Positions 62,716 to 64,000 of a DNA stretch of 64,000 bases are shown here, piece after piece. Numbering within the stretch: the first letter of the stretch is position 1; each line of letters begins with the position of its first letter. The translations under genes were made by a program, and so were the position numbers. The DNA is from Burkholderiales bacterium (GTDB lineage: Bacteria; Pseudomonadota; Gammaproteobacteria; Burkholderiales; Burkholderiaceae_C), in contig JAGWTH010000002.1 of NCBI GenBank assembly GCA_028868995.1, positions 62,001 through 126,000 on the forward strand. The letters are read 5' to 3'. The notes below the pieces were generated by a model. That model was not told the origin of the DNA. It searched no databases and was given only the letters and a program-made list of their open reading frames with translations.

Positions 62716-63567
62716 TCAGTCCTCGTCGGCGACCGGGTTGCGCAGCACGCCGATGCGGTCCACCTCGATCTCGACGACGTCGCCGGCCTTCATCCACACC
62801 GGCGGCTGGCGGCGCGCGCCGACGCCGCCCGGCGTGCCGGTGACGATCACGTCGCCGGGCTGCAGCGGCGCGATGGTGGACAAGTAGGCGATCTGCCGGG
62901 CGATGCCGTGGATCATCATGTCGGTGGTGGCGCGCTGCATCTCGCGGCCGTTCAGGCGGGTGAGCAGGGTCATGGGCGTGCCGAACGGGATCTCGTCGGC
63001 CGTCACCATCCAGGGGCCGAAGCCGCCGGTGCGCCAGAAGTTCTTGCCCGGCACCCACTGCGAGGTGTGGCGCTGCCAGTCGCGCACGCTGCCGTCGTTG
63101 TAGCAGGCGTAGCCCGCGATGTGCCGCGCGGCGTCCGCCTCGGCGATGCGCCGGCCGCCGCGGCCGATGATCACCGCGATCTCGGCCTCGTAGTCGAGCT
63201 GCACCGACTCCTTCGGCCGCACGATGGGCTGGCCGTGCCCGACCTGCGAATCCGCCACGCGCAGGAAGAAGGTCGGCTGCTCGGTGACTTCGCGGTTCGT
63301 CTCCCGCACGTGCTCGTGGTAGTTGAGGCCGCAGCACCAGATCTTGCCCGGCTGCGGGATCACGGGCAGCAGCGTCACGTCCGCCAGCGCGAAGTCCGCC
63401 TTGCGGCCGGCCGCGAGGCGTGCCGCCTCGCCCACCGCGTCGGCGGCCAGCAGCGCCTTCAGGTCGGCGTGGCGGCCCCCGAAGGCCGCGCCCAGGTCCA
63501 CGATGCCGTCGGCCGCGACGGCGCCGAAGCCTGCGCGGCCCTGCCGCTCGAAGCTCACCAGTTTCAT
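62716..63567 (-). CDS. Fumarylacetoacetate hydrolase-family protein
   Basis: MKLVSFERQGRAGFGAVAADGIVDLG; KIWCCGLNYHEHVRETNREV; LDYEAEIAVIIGRGGRRI; VIVTGTPGGVGARRQPPVWMKAGDVVEIEVDRIG. Confidence 0.93.
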   Translation of the reverse strand: MKLVSFERQGRAGFGAVAADGIVDLGAAFGGRHADLKALLAADAVGEAARLAAGRKADFALADVTLLPVIPQPGKIWCCGLNYHEHVRETNREVTEQPTFFLRVADSQVGHGQPIVRPKESVQLDYEAEIAVIIGRGGRRIAEADAARHIAGYACYNDGSVRDWQRHTSQWVPGKNFWRTGGFGPWMVTADEIPFGTPMTLLTRLNGREMQRATTDMMIHGIARQIAYLSTIAPLQPGDVIVTGTPGGVGARRQPPVWMKAGDVVEIEVDRIGVLRNPVADED

Positions 63568-63580
63568 TCTCGAAGGCCTT

Positions 63581-63624
63581 TCGTCATGAATTGCAAAATC
63601 CCAATATTCGAGATTTAATGACGA
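63581..63624. promoter_or_regulatory. Inverted repeat in divergent FAH/VOC promoter
   Basis: TCGTCAT (63581-63587) ... ATGACGA (63618-63624), in a locally AT-rich stretch. Confidence 0.45.
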
Positions 63625-63658
63625 ACCTCCGCGATCTGTCAACCTCCTGGAAATCCCC

Positions 63659-64000
63659 ATGACCCGCCCCGGCTTCCGCTTCAGCCACTTCGGCATGTTC
63701 GTCAACGACATCCCGAAGCTGGAGGATTTCTACGTGCGCCTCCTGGACTTCACCGTGACCGACCGCGGGCAGCTGCCCGGTCCGCACGGTCCGATGGACC
63801 TGGTGTTCCTCAGCCGCGACCCGGACGAGCACCACCAGCTGGTGCTGATCTCGGGCCGGCCGAAGGAACTGGCGTTCAACCCGATCAACCAGGTCTCGCT
63901 GAAGGCCGACAGCCTGGCCACGCTGTGCGCCATGTACCGCATGCTGATCGCCGAGCGGCTGCCGGACATCGCGCCGGTCACGCACGGCAACGCGGTGTCG
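63659..64000 (+). CDS. VOC-family (glyoxalase/dioxygenase-like) protein, N-terminal part (cut by window edge)
   Basis: MTRPGFRFSHFGMFVNDIPKLEDFYVRLLDFTVTDRG...PMDLVFLSRDPDEHHQLVLISGRP; open to window end. Confidence 0.88.
   Translation, partial: MTRPGFRFSHFGMFVNDIPKLEDFYVRLLDFTVTDRGQLPGPHGPMDLVFLSRDPDEHHQLVLISGRPKELAFNPINQVSLKADSLATLCAMYRMLIAERLPDIAPVTHGNAVS

Noticed and set aside
60128-63337. 1069-aa minus-strand ORF
   Set aside because: Composite of the real CBS-domain CDS (60128-60709) and an Arg/Ala/Gly-rich shadow frame antisense to IclR and out of frame with the Bug and FAH genes; high-GC artefact.
60727-63618. 963-aa plus-strand ORF
   Set aside because: His/Arg/Gly-rich shadow frame overlapping the IclR gene and antisense to the Bug and FAH genes, which have clear family motifs.

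Overview
A 64 kb, very GC-rich (so shadow-ORF-rich) chromosomal segment. Gene content suggests a Burkholderiales/Comamonadaceae-like betaproteobacterium; this is inferred from gene families only. I support about 66 coding regions and found no rRNA, tRNA, CRISPR array, transposase or phage module. Most of the window is accessory catabolism and transport: five orphan Bug/TctC-type binding proteins, five LysR, one IclR, one MarR and one AraC regulator, CoA ligases, a PrpF-type isomerase, a nitrilase, pobA, an FAH-family hydrolase, and a lysR-gcl-hyi-glxR glyoxylate operon. The most interesting locus is 47.6-49.9 kb: a single-heme (CMACH) cytochrome fused to a predicted outer-membrane beta-barrel (Cyc2-like), followed 5 nt later by a diheme c4-type cytochrome lipoprotein and preceded by an FNR/ANR-like palindrome (TTGAT-CACT-GTCAA). 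This is a candidate outer-membrane electron-transfer module. Other notable observations are a decaying ABC efflux operon (5'-truncated HlyD plus an in-frame amber codon in the first ATPase), a divergent MurA paralog with an altered acceptor-site motif, an RluF-like protein lacking the catalytic RLD motif, and several operator-like repeats in divergent promoter regions.
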